From JAXLWB01 sp046328715 (GTDB lineage Bacteria > Chloroflexota > Anaerolineae > Caldilineales > Caldilineaceae): 64,000 bases of DNA. Shown here piece after piece: positions 46,246-54,633 of this stretch. The notes under the pieces were generated by a model, which saw only the letters and a program-made list of their open reading frames with translations, made no database searches and was not told the DNA's origin. How positions within the stretch are numbered: position 1 is the stretch's first letter; every line of letters begins with the position of its first letter. A program made the position numbers and the translations under genes. The stretch is taken from assembly GCA_046328715.1 (NCBI GenBank), contig JAXLWB010000040.1:1-64000 (forward strand). The letters run 5' to 3'.

Positions 46246-47621
46246 TTTGTGAGGTGTACTTGAAAAGCAACGAAATTCGTGAATGGTCTGTTACAACGCT
46301 TGGCCAATGTGCAACGTGGTACTCTGGAGGCACGCCAGATACAACGAATGGTGACTACTGGGGTGGCGAAATTCCTTGGATCACAGCAAGTAGTTTACAC
46401 GACTTTTACTTATTCGATTCTGAGCGAAAAGTCACTCCACTTGGCGTTGAAAACGGCACTCGGCTGATGCCAGAGAACACTATTATCTTTGTTGTGCGCG
46501 GCATGAGTTTGAAAAGCGAGTTTAGAGTTGGTATTGCTCGTCGACCCATGACATTTGGGCAAGATTGCAAGGCAATCATTGCAAAAGAGGGAGTTGATCC
46601 TCTTTTTCTCGCCAATGCTATTCGTGCAAAAGCACCAGAGATTTTAGAGCTTGTTGATGAGGCAAGTCATGGAACGGGAAGATTACAAACAGAAGCAATC
46701 CAAGGGGTAGAAATCCTACTCCCTCCCCTTCCCGAACAGCGTGCCATCGCCTCTATCCTCGGCGCGCTGGACGACAAGATCGAACTCAACCGCCAGATGA
46801 ATCGCACGCTGGAAGCGATGGCGCAGGCGCTCTTCAAATCCTGGTTTGTCGATTTCGACCCGGTGCGTGCCAAAGCCGATGGACGAGAGACCGGCTTGCC
46901 GGAGGAGGTAGCGGCGTTGTTCCCGGATCGGTTGGTGGAGTCGGAGTTGGGGGAAATACCGGAGGGGTGGTCATTTTCTGAATTGCCGAATGAGATAGAT
47001 TTTCTGGAAGGACCCGGGCTACGAAACTGGCAATATAAGGATGAGGGCATGAAGTTTCTGAATATTCGCTGTATTGTCGACGGGGATCTTGACATGGGCA
47101 AAGCAAATTCCATTGCACTAGATGAATTTGAAAAATCTTACTCACACTTTGCGCTAAAGGCAGATGATATTGTGATTTCAACTTCAGGTACACTTGGGCG
47201 AATCGCTATAGTTCGACCAGATCATTTACCATTAATGTTGAACACCTCGATAATCCGTATGAGAGGCAAAACTCCTATCGGTATGACTTTTGTTTGGAAT
47301 TATCTTCAATCAGAGTCTTTCCTCACTGAGATGTTTGCGTTAGCTGCAGGAAGTGTGCAACTCAACTTTGGCCCAGTGCACTTGCGCAAAATTGTTTTAC
47401 TGCGCCCGCCAAGCACCATATTAACCGTTTTTGAAGAGTTTACTCAGCCATTCATTCGAAAAGCCTTGTTAAATCGAATGCACGCTCGTACTTCGCTGCG
47501 TGACACCCTCCTCCCCAAACTGATCAGCGGCGAAGTGCGGTTGGGGATGTGGAAAGATTTATATAAGCCAGAGGTTCTGAGGGTGAGGTTGGCAGTCCTC
47601 AACACGGCCATTCATCCGTAG
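46233..47621 (+). CDS. hsdS: Type I restriction-modification system, specificity subunit HsdS
   Basis: HsdS reads the bipartite target and holds the HsdM and HsdR subunits. Target-recognition domain 1 opens REWSVTTLGQCATWYSGGTP. The first conserved repeat is LPPLPEQRAIASILGALDDK with helix LEAMAQALFKSWFVDFDPVR. Domain 2 opens GEIPEGWSFSELPNEIDFLE. The C-terminal helix ends LRDTLLPKLISGEVRL with an extra 25-residue tail of unusual composition. The start is uncertain: GTG 46233, GTG 46254 and TTG 46260 are all possible. The first lies inside a truncated REP arm, so the original 5' end was probably altered by REP activity. Confidence 0.88.
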   Translation: MRATVCEVYLKSNEIREWSVTTLGQCATWYSGGTPDTTNGDYWGGEIPWITASSLHDFYLFDSERKVTPLGVENGTRLMPENTIIFVVRGMSLKSEFRVGIARRPMTFGQDCKAIIAKEGVDPLFLANAIRAKAPEILELVDEASHGTGRLQTEAIQGVEILLPPLPEQRAIASILGALDDKIELNRQMNRTLEAMAQALFKSWFVDFDPVRAKADGRETGLPEEVAALFPDRLVESELGEIPEGWSFSELPNEIDFLEGPGLRNWQYKDEGMKFLNIRCIVDGDLDMGKANSIALDEFEKSYSHFALKADDIVISTSGTLGRIAIVRPDHLPLMLNTSIIRMRGKTPIGMTFVWNYLQSESFLTEMFALAAGSVQLNFGPVHLRKIVLLRPPSTILTVFEEFTQPFIRKALLNRMHARTSLRDTLLPKLISGEVRLGMWKDLYKPEVLRVRLAVLNTAIHP

Positions 47622-47725
47622 CGGACAGATTGAGTTTTGTGAATTACAAGAGCATTTTTACACTATTTTATAGAGCACCCCCATGACCACCCGTTTTACC
47701 GAATCAATCGTCGAAGAAGCTGCAG

Positions 47726-50700
47726 GTGATTCTGCTGGGACGTTTGCAGCAAGCGTTGCGTCGTCTCAATCCAACCCTGCCCGCCAACGCCCTCGACGAT
47801 GCATTGCGTAAACTCACCCGTCTTGACCAACCTTCGCTCCTTCTCAACAACCATGCCATCCATCGGCTGCTGGTCGATGGCGTCACCGTGGAATATCAAC
47901 GTGCCGATGGCACAATTGCGGGTGCCCAGGTGCAGGTGATCGACTACGAGCGAATTGCGCAGAATGATTGGCTGGTGGTCAATCAATTCACCGTCGTCGA
48001 GCGCAGCCAGCGCCAGAGCCACGAACGGCGTCCCGATATCGTGGTCTTTGTCAACGGGCTACCGCTGGCAGTCTTTGAACTGAAGAATGCTGCCGACGAG
48101 AAAGCCGACATCTGGCAAGCCTTCAAACAGCTTCAGACCTACAAAGAGCAGATCCCCTCGCTCTTTGCCTACAACGCCGCACTGGTCATCTCCGATGGCA
48201 CCAGCGCACGCATCGGCACGCTCAGCGCCGACCGCGAGCGTTTTACCCCCTGGCGCACCATCGATGGCAGTGCCCTAGCCAACAGCAATCTGGCTCAACT
48301 CCAGGTGACGATTGAAGGGGTCTTTGAGAAACGGCGTTTTCTCGACCTGCTGCGCTACTTTCTGGTCTTTGAAGAGGTCGCAGGTGCTGACAAAGGGGGC
48401 GATAAAAGCGCCAGTCAATTAGTCAAAAAGATGGCAGCCTACCATCAATACCATGCCGTCAATGTGGCGTTGGATGAGACATTACGGGCAAGTTTCAAAC
48501 CAAACCCAGATCGGCGGCACGCTGAATCGGGTGTGCCCTATTTCAGTGGTAAATTGCGTGATGGCAAACCCGGCGACCAGCGCGTTGGCGTGATCTGGCA
48601 CACGCAAGGATCGGGCAAAAGCCTGACCATGGCTTTTTATGCCGGGCGCGTGATCCAACATGCGCAGATGCAGAATCCGACTCTGGTTGTGCTCACCGAC
48701 CGCAACGATCTCGATGACCAACTCTTTGGCACCTTCGCCCGCTGTCGAGAACTCTTGCGCCAACCACCCGTGCAGGCCAACAGCCGCGCCGATCTGCGCC
48801 AATTACTGGCGGTTGACTCCGGCGGCGTCATCTTCACCACGATCCAAAAGTTTTTGCCTGACAGCCCATCTAACGCTTCGGGAGGTGGTGCATCAGCCTT
48901 TTCCTACCAACAAGCGTCTCGTCGCCCACTGTCAAGCAGGTCGAACGTGGAAGAAAGTTCAAAGTCGAATCGTCCTCCGGCAGGTCGGCAGAAGGATCAA
49001 GCTGAGCAAGATCTCGAAGCCGACCTACCGGAGGAGTTGCGCGCTGGCACCACACTCTCGGATCGCGCTAACATTGTGGTGATCGCCGACGAAGCACACC
49101 GCAGCCAATATGACTTTATCGATGGGTATGCGGCCCACATGCGCTATGCCCTGCCTAACGCCTCCTTTATCGGCTTCACTGGCACGCCGATTGAGCTGAG
49201 CGACAAGAACACCCGCGCCGTCTTTGGCGACTACATCAGCATCTACGACATCCAGCAGGCGGTGAGCGACGGTGCGACCGTGCCCATCTACTACGAAGGA
49301 CGGCTGGCCAAGTTGGCACTGGATGAACGGGAACGTCCCCATCTCGACCCCAGCTTTGAAGAGGCGACCGAAGGGGAAGAGGTCGAACGCAAGGAAAAGC
49401 TCAAGAGCAAATGGGCACAACTGGAAGCGCTGGTCGGGGCCGAAAAGCGGGTCAACCTGATCGCCGCCGACATCGTCAACCACTACGAGCAACGGCTGTC
49501 CGCCATGGAAGGCAAGGCGATGATCGTCTGTATGAGTCGGCGCATCTGCATCGATCTCTACAAAGCGCTCGTGGCCTTACGTCCAGAATGGCACAGCGAC
49601 GATGACCAGCAAGGGCTGCTCAAGATCATCATGACCGGCTCGGCCGCCGACGATCTCGAATGGCAGCCACACATTCGCAACAAAGCGCGGCGTGAGAAGT
49701 TGGGCGAACGTTTCCGCAACGCCGCCCATCCCTTCAAGATCGTCATTGTGCGTGATATGTGGCTGACTGGCTTCGACGCCCCCAGCCTGCACACCATGTA
49801 TGTGGACAAACCGATGCGTGGTCATGGCTTGATGCAGGCGATTGCGCGCGTCAATCGTGTCTTCAAAGATAAACCCGGTGGTCTGATTGTTGACTATTTG
49901 GGCCTGGCCGATGAATTGCGCAGTGCGCTGCAAACCTATACCGAAAGCGGCGGTCAGGGCAACAATACACTCGATCAAAATGAAGCGGTGGCCGTGATGC
50001 TGGAGAAGTACGAAATCTGCACGGGGCTTTTCCACGGCTTCAATTGGTCGCTGTGGCTCAGCGGCACACCGGCGCAAAAGCTGGGTCTCTTGCCCGCTGC
50101 CCAAGAGCACATCCTGGCGCAGGCGAACGGCAAAGCCCGTCTCGTGCAGGCCGTCAGTGACCTCTCCAAAGCCTTTGCCCTGGCAGTACCGCATGACGAG
50201 GCGCTGCGTATCCGCGATACTGTGGCCTTCTTTCAGGCGGTACGCTCGGTGCTGGCCAAGAACACAATTGAAAGCAATGGCAAGAGCAGCGACGATCTCG
50301 ACCATGCGGTACGTCAACTGGTCTCGCGTGCTGTCTCCTCCGACCAGGTGATCGACATCTTCGCTGCCGCTGGTCTGAAGAAGCCGGATATCTCGGTGTT
50401 GGACGAACGATTTTTGGCCGAAGTGCGTGCCCTGCCCCAACGCAATCTGGCCGTCGAACTGCTGCAAAAGCTGCTCAACAACGAGATCAAGACGCGCAGC
50501 CAGAAGAACGTGGTGCAATCACGCTCCTTTGCCGAAATGCTCGACGCCGCCGTCCGTCGTTATCAGAACCGCGGCATCGAAACTGCCCAGGTGATCGAAG
50601 AGATGATCGCCATGGCCGCCGAGATGCGTGCCGCCAACGAACGGGGCGTAAAGCTAGGGCTAAGCGAAGACGAGTTAGCCTTCTACGATGCCTTGGAAGT

Positions 50701-50947
50701 CAACGACAGTGCGGTCAAAGTGCTGGGCGATGACACCCTGAAACATATCGCTCAGGAGTTGGTTACCTCCGTAAAACGCAGCGTCACCATCGACTGGACC
50801 GTGCGTGAAACCGTGCGTGCTCAGATTCGGGTGCTGGTCAAACGCATCCTGCGCAAGTATGGCTATCCGCCCGACAAACAAGAAAAGGCGACCCAGACCG
50901 TGCTGGAGCAGGCTGAGGTGATTGCGAAAGAGTGGGCGGTGAGCTAG
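47726..50947 (+). CDS. hsdR: Type I restriction-modification system, endonuclease/translocase HsdR, N-terminally damaged
   Basis: HsdR cuts DNA after ATP-driven translocation. The nuclease core is present: RRPDIVVFVNGLPLAVFELK holds Asp, Glu and Lys. Helicase motifs follow: GVIWHTQGSGKSLTMAF (Walker A), LTDRNDLDDQLF, IADEAHRSQYDF (Walker B), GFTGTPIE, and VRDMWLTGFDAP with MRGHGLMQAIARVNR. The usual start MTTRFTESIVEEAA exists at 47683-47724 but in another frame; roughly 35 expected residues are missing and the frame shifts before VILLGRLQQALRRLNP. Translation must restart at GTG 47726 or fail. Residues 417-437 are encoded by a REP hairpin, within an insert of about 50 residues between motif Ib and Walker B. 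Restriction activity is doubtful. Confidence 0.85.
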   Translation: MILLGRLQQALRRLNPTLPANALDDALRKLTRLDQPSLLLNNHAIHRLLVDGVTVEYQRADGTIAGAQVQVIDYERIAQNDWLVVNQFTVVERSQRQSHERRPDIVVFVNGLPLAVFELKNAADEKADIWQAFKQLQTYKEQIPSLFAYNAALVISDGTSARIGTLSADRERFTPWRTIDGSALANSNLAQLQVTIEGVFEKRRFLDLLRYFLVFEEVAGADKGGDKSASQLVKKMAAYHQYHAVNVALDETLRASFKPNPDRRHAESGVPYFSGKLRDGKPGDQRVGVIWHTQGSGKSLTMAFYAGRVIQHAQMQNPTLVVLTDRNDLDDQLFGTFARCRELLRQPPVQANSRADLRQLLAVDSGGVIFTTIQKFLPDSPSNASGGGASAFSYQQASRRPLSSRSNVEESSKSNRPPAGRQKDQAEQDLEADLPEELRAGTTLSDRANIVVIADEAHRSQYDFIDGYAAHMRYALPNASFIGFTGTPIELSDKNTRAVFGDYISIYDIQQAVSDGATVPIYYEGRLAKLALDERERPHLDPSFEEATEGEEVERKEKLKSKWAQLEALVGAEKRVNLIAADIVNHYEQRLSAMEGKAMIVCMSRRICIDLYKALVALRPEWHSDDDQQGLLKIIMTGSAADDLEWQPHIRNKARREKLGERFRNAAHPFKIVIVRDMWLTGFDAPSLHTMYVDKPMRGHGLMQAIARVNRVFKDKPGGLIVDYLGLADELRSALQTYTESGGQGNNTLDQNEAVAVMLEKYEICTGLFHGFNWSLWLSGTPAQKLGLLPAAQEHILAQANGKARLVQAVSDLSKAFALAVPHDEALRIRDTVAFFQAVRSVLAKNTIESNGKSSDDLDHAVRQLVSRAVSSDQVIDIFAAAGLKKPDISVLDERFLAEVRALPQRNLAVELLQKLLNNEIKTRSQKNVVQSRSFAEMLDAAVRRYQNRGIETAQVIEEMIAMAAEMRAANERGVKLGLSEDELAFYDALEVNDSAVKVLGDDTLKHIAQELVTSVKRSVTIDWTVRETVRAQIRVLVKRILRKYGYPPDKQEKATQTVLEQAEVIAKEWAVS
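48974..49034. repeat. Type B REP hairpin inside hsdR
   Basis: CCTCCGGCAGGTCGGC and GCCGACCTACCGGAGG bound a 61-base hairpin with the same arms as the intergenic type B elements, with a different 29-base loop. It is read through in the hsdR frame as PPAGRQKDQAEQDLEADLPE. Confidence 0.9.
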
Positions 50948-50981
50948 CCTATCAGTATCCGCGTCTCTAAGCAATTACAAG

Positions 50982-51139
50982 TTAAGAATCTAATAGACAA
51001 AGCAAATCAAAGATGCACCATTGTAGAGGCATACGCTTGCCAGTGCCCTGTTTGCGTCACTAAGTGGGCAACCGCAACGGTTTGCCCCTACGCGTCGTGA
51101 TCATGCAATGTCTATCTGCTTTGTCTATAATTCTCTAAA
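50982..51139. repeat. MITE-like element, family 2, copy 1
   Basis: Terminal inverted repeats of about 35 bases (TTAAGAATCTAATAGACAAA then GCA at the left, TGCTTTGTCTATAATTCTCT at the right) bound a 158-bp element. Its centre has a hairpin-prone GC-rich part (GTGGGCAACCGCAACGGTTT and GCCCCTACG). A relative lies at 54317-54436. It follows hsdR. Confidence 0.6.
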
Positions 51140-51150
51140 TTTTTTGAATA

Positions 51151-51192
51151 TACGTAAGTTAACTTGCGTAAATGTTTGGCTTTGTGTATAAT
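51151..51192 (+). promoter_or_regulatory. Promoter with palindromic operator
   Basis: TTGCGT (51164-51169), a 17-base spacer and TATAAT (51187-51192) form a good promoter. The -35 box lies in the palindrome TACGTAAGTTAACTTGCGTA (51151-51170), which has one mismatched pair. A repressor bound there would block the polymerase. Start of transcription is near 51199, leaving a 170-base leader. Confidence 0.6.
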
Positions 51193-51368
51193 CACTCTCA
51201 TTGCTGGCAACTCCGCCAGCAGATGTAAAACTTCTCTCGCCAGGGGGAAGCGTACCCATATTCCTCACACCCAGCACGGTGAACCAGTCCCAGCGTTCCC
51301 GTGTTGTTCACAGCCAATTCCACAAGTACGCTCCACCGGCACAACCACCAGGTAAAGGAACGCCACGT

Positions 51369-52115
51369 ATGTTTTACTCTCCAGACAGCTCCATTGGTAC
51401 CTTCTTGGTTCACGCCAAACACGTCTTTGATTATCTGGATCAGCAACCCGCAGCACGCAGCCTGCTTGTCCGCTATGGCATGGATGAGATACGCTTGCAG
51501 GAAGGCAAGGCGTTGCTGCTTCAGGTGCAGAACAGCCATTGGGAGATGCGCAACCAGGTTCGTCAGCAGAAGGCCAGCACCGTCTCGCTCCACGACGATT
51601 GGGCGTTGGCAAGGCTGCTCTATCGCCGTCATCGCCAGGCCGCACGCGAAGTGGTAGGAAGCAATGCCAGCCAACTCTTGCGCACTCGATCCCGCAATTA
51701 TGCCAGTTGGCTGGCCGATGCCCAGGAGTTCTATAGTGCCTTGCTCAACAATGCCGATTACCTACAGAAGCTGGCAGCGATTGATGTGACGCCAGATCAA
51801 CTCCAGCGCGCGAGCCAGCAGATCGAGAATATGATGATGCGTAAGGCGACGCAGACACAAAACCGTGAACGGGCGCGCACCAACAAGCAGACGCGCGATC
51901 TGCACTTGAATGAGGCCAAGGGCTGGTTTGCAGTGCTGATGGCGGCGGCGCAGGTAGCCTTTCGTCAACAACGGGGGATGCTCGAAGCACTTCAAACCTT
52001 GCCCGAGCCTCTGAGTAAGGAGATGAAGGAGCTGCGAAAGACAAAGGCGTCAGCCAAGCCGATGAAGACAGAGCAAGTGGCTCTTCTCGTGCCAGTCGCT
52101 GAAATTGCTGTGTAA
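51369..52115 (+). CDS. Helical protein of unknown function
   Basis: I do not recognise this protein. From ATG 51369 (AAAGGA 9 bases upstream) it has 248 residues; the frame is open back to a TTG at 51201, but that would place translation at the presumed transcription start. It appears wholly alpha-helical, without membrane segments, with regions such as NSHWEMRNQVRQQKASTVSL, LARLLYRRHRQAAREVVGSN and a basic stretch MRKATQTQNRERARTNKQTR. The charge and helicity would suit nucleic-acid or ring-forming roles, but that is speculation. It stands alone between hsdR and a convergent glycosidase gene and has its own operator-like promoter. Confidence 0.55.
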   Translation: MFYSPDSSIGTFLVHAKHVFDYLDQQPAARSLLVRYGMDEIRLQEGKALLLQVQNSHWEMRNQVRQQKASTVSLHDDWALARLLYRRHRQAAREVVGSNASQLLRTRSRNYASWLADAQEFYSALLNNADYLQKLAAIDVTPDQLQRASQQIENMMMRKATQTQNRERARTNKQTRDLHLNEAKGWFAVLMAAAQVAFRQQRGMLEALQTLPEPLSKEMKELRKTKASAKPMKTEQVALLVPVAEIAV

Positions 52116-52119
52116 GTTG

Positions 52120-52157
52120 GCTGGATGCAGGAGGCAACTTTGCAACTTGCATCCAGC
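52120..52157. terminator. Hairpin between convergent genes
   Basis: GCTGGATGCA (52120-52129) and TGCATCCAGC (52148-52157) form a perfect 10-bp stem with further pairing inside (GGCAACTTTGC). It lies between the stops of the unknown gene and the glycosidase gene. Confidence 0.55.
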
Positions 52158-52163
52158 ATCATG

Positions 52164-54260
52164 TTACCTCCCAACCAACGGCAAATAGATCTGCTTGGCC
52201 GCTGGCGTATCCGTTTCTTCGTCTAAGGTCAGCAGGTAGGGTGTGTCGCTGGTAGTCAGCGTAAGGGCGAGGCTGGTATCTGTGCGATCGTGGACAAGGA
52301 CTGGGATGGCTTGATCGTGCATTGGATCGTAGACGTTGACCGTGGTGTGATTGCCGTCGATGCCGGAGAGTTGGAGAGTGAAGTCCTCCTGGCCAAGATC
52401 CACGGTTAGGTCACGGGTCATTACGTAGTAGGGGACCACAAAACGATGGGTGTTAACCTGGAAGGGCAGAAAGGTGAAGAGGTCGCGGTCGTAGAGCGGG
52501 GGATGGGCTGCGCTATCGTCGCCTGCAAATTGCCAGTGGTTATGGGTGTCGCTCAGCGCCTCGATCTGGAGTGAGCGGGTGTTAGTCAAGTCGGGGTCAA
52601 GCCCAGCGTTCATTTTGTCCACGATGCGATCGAGCGTCTGCAAAGCGGGTGAGACGTACATGAGATCATCGCTTGGGTAGCTGTTGTTGGTTTGCAGATA
52701 GTCGAGGAAATTCTGCTGGAGTAGCCCAAAGTCCAAATCGCTCTCCTTGTTGCCCTGTTCGTCGGCGTTGCCGAAGGTGCTGTAGAGGAAGAGTTTGCTC
52801 ACCCCTTTGTTGAGGTAGAAGGTAAAGTAGCGCGCGGTCGCTTTGTTTTTGAGGGCGAGCGCCTGTTGGCGATCGCTAATACCATCCTCACGCGGGGCAA
52901 TCCCCACTTCCGTAATCCAGGCCGCTACCGGTGCCACTTGATCGTTGATCAGGCGGGCGTTGCGTCCATGTGCATGTTCCTCGCCAAAGATGTCCACATA
53001 GTGCGTGGTCAGTGGCGCCATGTCGCGCAGAAAGGTGTCGGCAGCTAAGGCTGAAGCGTAATATTCTGGGAAAAAGCGGGCCACGCAGGTGGGCTGGTCG
53101 TTATCGGCTTGGCCAAGGGCGTTGAGCCACTCGCCATCTGCGCTGGGATAGTCGTTGCGCGTTTGGTAGGGATGTTTGCTGAGCGCACCCACGCGGGCCG
53201 GTTCGAGATCACTGGCGCGCCATGGCATGGTGTTGCTAAAGCCATCGACGAGCGTTACTCCTTGAAAGCGCTCGGGGTGCGCCACTACGGTGTCGGCAGT
53301 GGCTTGCACCAACGCTCCCCAAATCTGCTCCGCCGGGTGATTGGACTCGGGGGTGTAATAGTTGCTGAGGTAGAGGAAGTGGCTGCCAAAGGTTAGTTCA
53401 TTCCAAATCTCCAGATCAAATCCTTTGTCCTCGTTGTTGGTGGTCCCCAGTGCGTTGGCAGCAAACAGCGACACATTATTGACATAACGTTGCCAGGCGG
53501 CCAGTGTTTCCTGTGCATCCGCTTCGTTATAATAGAGGCTGTCGGGTGTGGCGAAGGGGCGGTATTTAAGGGTTGCCATATCGATGATGGTTCCGACGCT
53601 GAGCACATTGGGCAACGGTTTGGAGAGGGTGACTACGTTGCCATTGATGGCGGTGATCAAGTCCTCGGCTGCCCAGTAGTCAGTCAGATTGGAAAGGCCG
53701 CTGCGGCCAGGCAGTAAGTTGCTGGTATCGTCCAAGGTCAACTGGTTGGCCCCAGCACCTGCATCGGCCACCACTGTGCGTTGGAAGGCAAGAAACGGGG
53801 TTGGGTTGCCCTGGTGGGCATTGAGCAGGATCAGCGGACGGATGCCCCATTGTTTACAGGCTTGTAGCTTGGCAAGCAGACTGAGTGCGGCCCACGGCAC
53901 AAGCTGCGTTTCATCCTCGTAATTAAAGGCTCCCCAGGTGATTTCGATGCGTGCATTGCGCACCCCATATCTTGCCAGCATCTGCGCTACCAAGGCTGGA
54001 TTTTCATCGCCCAGGTTGATGCCGATGCCATTGAGAAAGGCGGAGGCGGGTACGGTTTCTTGGTAAGCGCGCCACGGTTGCAACCAGTGTGAACGATGAG
54101 GCCAACTGAGCTGGGCGAGCTGCCTAGTGTCGATATACGGTGTTGGCAAGCTCTCAGCACAGGCGCTGGATGACAAAAGCGCGCTTAGCAGGAGCAACAG
54201 CAATAGACCCAGGCGAAACAGGAATTTCCGTAAATGGTGGATGAAAATCATGGAATTCAT
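52164..54260 (-). CDS. Secreted glycoside hydrolase-like (TIM barrel) protein
   Basis: A signal peptide (LFRLGLLLLLLLSALLSSSAC) precedes a TIM-barrel domain of the GH-A type: GINLGDENPALVAQMLARYG, RIEITWGAF, the acid/base Glu in LEIWNELTFG (near residue 287) and a probable nucleophile in WITEVGIAP (near 447). A beta-rich C-terminal domain (about 560-680) follows, with Thr/Asp-rich strands. The last residues, KQIYLPLVGR, repeat the tail motif seen in three other secreted proteins here. The family number cannot be fixed by eye; GH39 or GH5-like is possible. Substrate unknown. The start is ambiguous between ATG 54260 and ATG 54251. Confidence 0.7.
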   Translation of the reverse strand: MNSMIFIHHLRKFLFRLGLLLLLLLSALLSSSACAESLPTPYIDTRQLAQLSWPHRSHWLQPWRAYQETVPASAFLNGIGINLGDENPALVAQMLARYGVRNARIEITWGAFNYEDETQLVPWAALSLLAKLQACKQWGIRPLILLNAHQGNPTPFLAFQRTVVADAGAGANQLTLDDTSNLLPGRSGLSNLTDYWAAEDLITAINGNVVTLSKPLPNVLSVGTIIDMATLKYRPFATPDSLYYNEADAQETLAAWQRYVNNVSLFAANALGTTNNEDKGFDLEIWNELTFGSHFLYLSNYYTPESNHPAEQIWGALVQATADTVVAHPERFQGVTLVDGFSNTMPWRASDLEPARVGALSKHPYQTRNDYPSADGEWLNALGQADNDQPTCVARFFPEYYASALAADTFLRDMAPLTTHYVDIFGEEHAHGRNARLINDQVAPVAAWITEVGIAPREDGISDRQQALALKNKATARYFTFYLNKGVSKLFLYSTFGNADEQGNKESDLDFGLLQQNFLDYLQTNNSYPSDDLMYVSPALQTLDRIVDKMNAGLDPDLTNTRSLQIEALSDTHNHWQFAGDDSAAHPPLYDRDLFTFLPFQVNTHRFVVPYYVMTRDLTVDLGQEDFTLQLSGIDGNHTTVNVYDPMHDQAIPVLVHDRTDTSLALTLTTSDTPYLLTLDEETDTPAAKQIYLPLVGR

Positions 54261-54316
54261 TACAATACATTCAGTTTCTGGAATTGTATCATCCTACCAT
54301 TACTAGCTCGGGAACT

Positions 54317-54436
54317 CTAATAAACAACACAAATAGAGGTGGCATATAGGTAGGGGCGTACCCTTGCGGTCGCCCAAGGGCACCGGCAAGCGGATGCCCC
54401 TACCTATATGCCATATAAATCTGCGTTGTCTATAAT
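54317..54436. repeat. MITE-like element, family 2, copy 2
   Basis: The outer parts CTAATAAACAACACAAAT and ATCTGCGTTGTCTATAAT match copy 1 at 50982-51139. Inside, GGCATATAGGTAGGGGC (54341-54357) pairs perfectly with 54396-54412, and the loop can fold further (CTTGCGG with CCGGCAAG). Confidence 0.6.
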
Positions 54437-54520
54437 GTGTCCATCCTGTTGTGTCTGTATTTCTGGACAGTAGGGGATAAGGTTGGATTCGTAAGGATTT
54501 AATTAAATATTCTGTATGTT

Positions 54521-54549
54521 TTGTAATGTGAAATTTAATACATTATAAT
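54521..54549 (+). promoter_or_regulatory. Promoter of the secreted protein gene at 54634
   Basis: TTGTAA (54521-54526), a 17-base spacer and TATAAT (54544-54549) fit sigma-70. Transcription would start near 54556, at the base of the hairpin 54552-54580. Confidence 0.6.
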
Positions 54550-54551
54550 GT

Positions 54552-54580
54552 TAGCCACTGTCGCCATGCGACAGTGGCTA
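54552..54580 (+). promoter_or_regulatory. Perfect 13-bp hairpin at the predicted mRNA 5' end
   Basis: TAGCCACTGTCGC (54552-54564) pairs with GCGACAGTGGCTA (54568-54580) across a CAT loop. A stem at the very 5' end usually protects mRNA from decay. As DNA it could also be an operator. Confidence 0.5.
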
Positions 54581-54633
54581 TCCACAAGCGGAGGGGCAAA
54601 AGATTGCCTCTCGAAAAATCCAAGGAACATGCG

